Shown here piece after piece: positions 63,030 through 64,000 of a stretch of 64,000 nucleotides of DNA (its first letter is position 1; each line of letters starts with the position of its first letter). The stretch comes from Rhizobium laguerreae. Its GTDB lineage: Bacteria > Pseudomonadota > Alphaproteobacteria > Rhizobiales > Rhizobiaceae. The position numbers and the translations under genes were made by a program. The notes below the pieces were generated by a model. The model did not search any database. It was not told the origin of the DNA and saw nothing but the letters and a program-made list of their open reading frames with translations. The DNA lies in assembly GCF_002008165.1 (NCBI RefSeq), contig NZ_MRDM01000011.1:310001-374000 (forward strand), read 5' to 3'.

Positions 63030-63590
63030 ATGACGACCACCGCCTGGCATGCCGATCCACTGACTTGGGGCAATGGACCCCGCATCTTCGAAGCCTTTCT
63101 GGAGCCGACTTGCCCCTATTCGGTCAAAGCGTTCAAAAAGCTCGATGATCTGCTGAGCCAGGCCGGCGAAGACAAGATCACCATGAAGATCCGCCTGCAG
63201 TCGCAACCTTGGCATATGTATTCGGGCGTCCTCGTCCGCTGCATCATCGCAGCCTCGACGCTGGAAGGTGGCAAGGAAACTGCAAAGCAGGTAATGGCTG
63301 CCATCGCCGCCCATCGCGAGGAGTTCGAATTCGAGCGTCATGCCGGCGGCCCGAATATGGATGTGACGCCGAACCAGATCATCGAGCGCCTGGAAGGCTA
63401 CAGCGGTGTCAAGCTGAAAGAGGCCTTCGCAATCCCGGATCTCGACCGAGAAATCAAATGGCACTGCAAATATGCCCGGCAGAACGGCATCCACGTCTCG
63501 CCGACCTTCATGATCGACGGCCTGGTGCAGCCCGACATGAGCAGCGGCGATGAGGTTGGAGCCTGGGTGAAGAAGGCGTTGGGCAATTGA
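63030..63590 (+). CDS. thioredoxin-fold (DsbA-like) protein
   Basis: A 186-residue protein of the DsbA/2-hydroxychromene isomerase-like thioredoxin fold. The active-site region reads FLEPTCPYSVKAFKKLDDLL with a single cysteine (CPYS), and the cis-proline lies in HVSPTFMIDGLVQPD. There is no signal peptide, so it is cytosolic. With CPYS instead of CxxC it is more likely a glutathione-type reductase or isomerase than a disulfide oxidase. AGAGGA lies before ATG 63030. Confidence 0.78.
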   Translation: MTTTAWHADPLTWGNGPRIFEAFLEPTCPYSVKAFKKLDDLLSQAGEDKITMKIRLQSQPWHMYSGVLVRCIIAASTLEGGKETAKQVMAAIAAHREEFEFERHAGGPNMDVTPNQIIERLEGYSGVKLKEAFAIPDLDREIKWHCKYARQNGIHVSPTFMIDGLVQPDMSSGDEVGAWVKKALGN

Positions 63591-63722
63591 CGCTGGCCGT
63601 GTGCCCGAGACCATCAAGGTGAGCCGTCTCTCTGATGTTCTTATGGTGTTCGCATGGGGGATGGAGTCAGTAATCAATCTGGGCTAATTGGCTTTTTAAG
63701 GCATTGCTGATGAACTGCCGTC

Positions 63723-64000
63723 ATGACAAAGCCGCCCCGCAAGCCTTCCAAGCCGCTGCTCGGTGAAGCCTACGAGCCGCTCCGCAGCCGACCGCGCCGG
63801 CGGCGAGATCCCGCTCAGCCTCATCCTCCTCTCGATCCGATGACGGCGCGTATCGCGCCGCGTCTGGGGTCGGGGAGGACACGGTTTCAAATGACGGACG
63901 ACCCGGAATTGACCCGGGTCGAAGATCTGCAATGTCAGCAGCAGACGACCGGCCGGGACATGGCTGCTCGCTACTATCTGAGCCTCGACACCGCGATCTT
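63723..64000 (+). pseudogene. probable LigD-type DNA ligase N-terminal remnant, cut by window edge
   Basis: ATG 63723 opens MTKPPRKPSKPLLGEAYEPL and RSRPRRRRDPAQPHPPLDPM, which resembles the start of rhizobial ATP-dependent DNA ligases of the NHEJ type as I recall them. After TARIAP the expected ligase sequence is replaced by LTRVEDLQCQQQTTGRDMAARYYLSLDTAI, possibly the start of a WGR-like domain. The frame is open at the window end, so it may be a chimeric gene or a remnant. Confidence 0.35.

Overview
The window reads as chromosomal DNA of a Rhizobium of the leguminosarum/etli group. The basis is GC-rich coding DNA, the phbA-phbB/phaR polyhydroxybutyrate cluster, two-gene-scale synteny that I recall from Sinorhizobium meliloti (rpoH2, phbAB, pyc, expR, ndvA, ndvB in the same neighbourhood), the cyclic beta-1,2-glucan genes ndvA/ndvB, and several families of rhizobial intergenic palindromes. 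No tRNA, rRNA, prophage, IS element or CRISPR array was seen. Species assignment is inference from memory of gene content, not from a search.

Layout. 1-6.9 kb: thiamine pyrophosphokinase, a MarR regulator divergent from an MFS drug-type exporter, an M48 lipoprotein protease, sigma factor rpoH2 and a CarD-type regulator. 7.3-11.5 kb: a minus-strand group with a SUV3-like RNA helicase, an S4/Hsp15-like RNA-binding protein and 7Fe ferredoxin fdxA. 11.5-13.1 kb: an 0.8-kb intergenic region with three related ~50-bp repeats and fifteen GANTC (CcrM) sites, then small stress-type membrane or lipoprotein genes. 13.2-21.8 kb: phbB-phbA, phaR, rpmF, a GST, mtgA, ispA, ispG-hisC. 21.9-31.1 kb: a DeoR regulator with an MFS transporter, a decayed EamA permease, an amino-acid ABC transporter, an FMN reductase and pyruvate carboxylase. 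31.3-44.9 kb: expR, ndvA, a VOC protein, opgC and ndvB. This forms a quorum-sensing-regulator plus cyclic-glucan synthesis, export and succinylation block. 45.5-52.5 kb: two very small genes and a dipeptide ABC operon led by an M19 dipeptidase. 52.7-57.2 kb: a sugar (probably inositol/rhizopine-type) ABC transporter with an IolR-like box, and a DUF1993 gene. 57.3-64 kb: a phosphonate-monoester-hydrolase-like sulfatase overlapping galE/exoB, a ThuA protein, a GNAT remnant, DUF2934, DUF6880 and DsbA-like proteins, and a probable LigD remnant cut by the window end.

How parts fit together. Three sites match the alphaproteobacterial general-stress (EcfG/RpoE2) promoter, GGAAC-N16/17-(C/T)GTT, upstream of rpoH2, a DUF3309 gene and opgC. 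This suggests that heat/stress sigma supply and glucan modification share one stress input. NdvB builds the cyclic glucan, NdvA exports it and OpgC adds succinyl groups. ExpR sits next to them. phbAB/phaR, pyc and the transporters handle carbon storage, anaplerosis and uptake. Many start sites were moved downstream of the longest open frame, to the codon with a plausible ribosome-binding site or the family's usual N-terminus; these choices are stated per gene.
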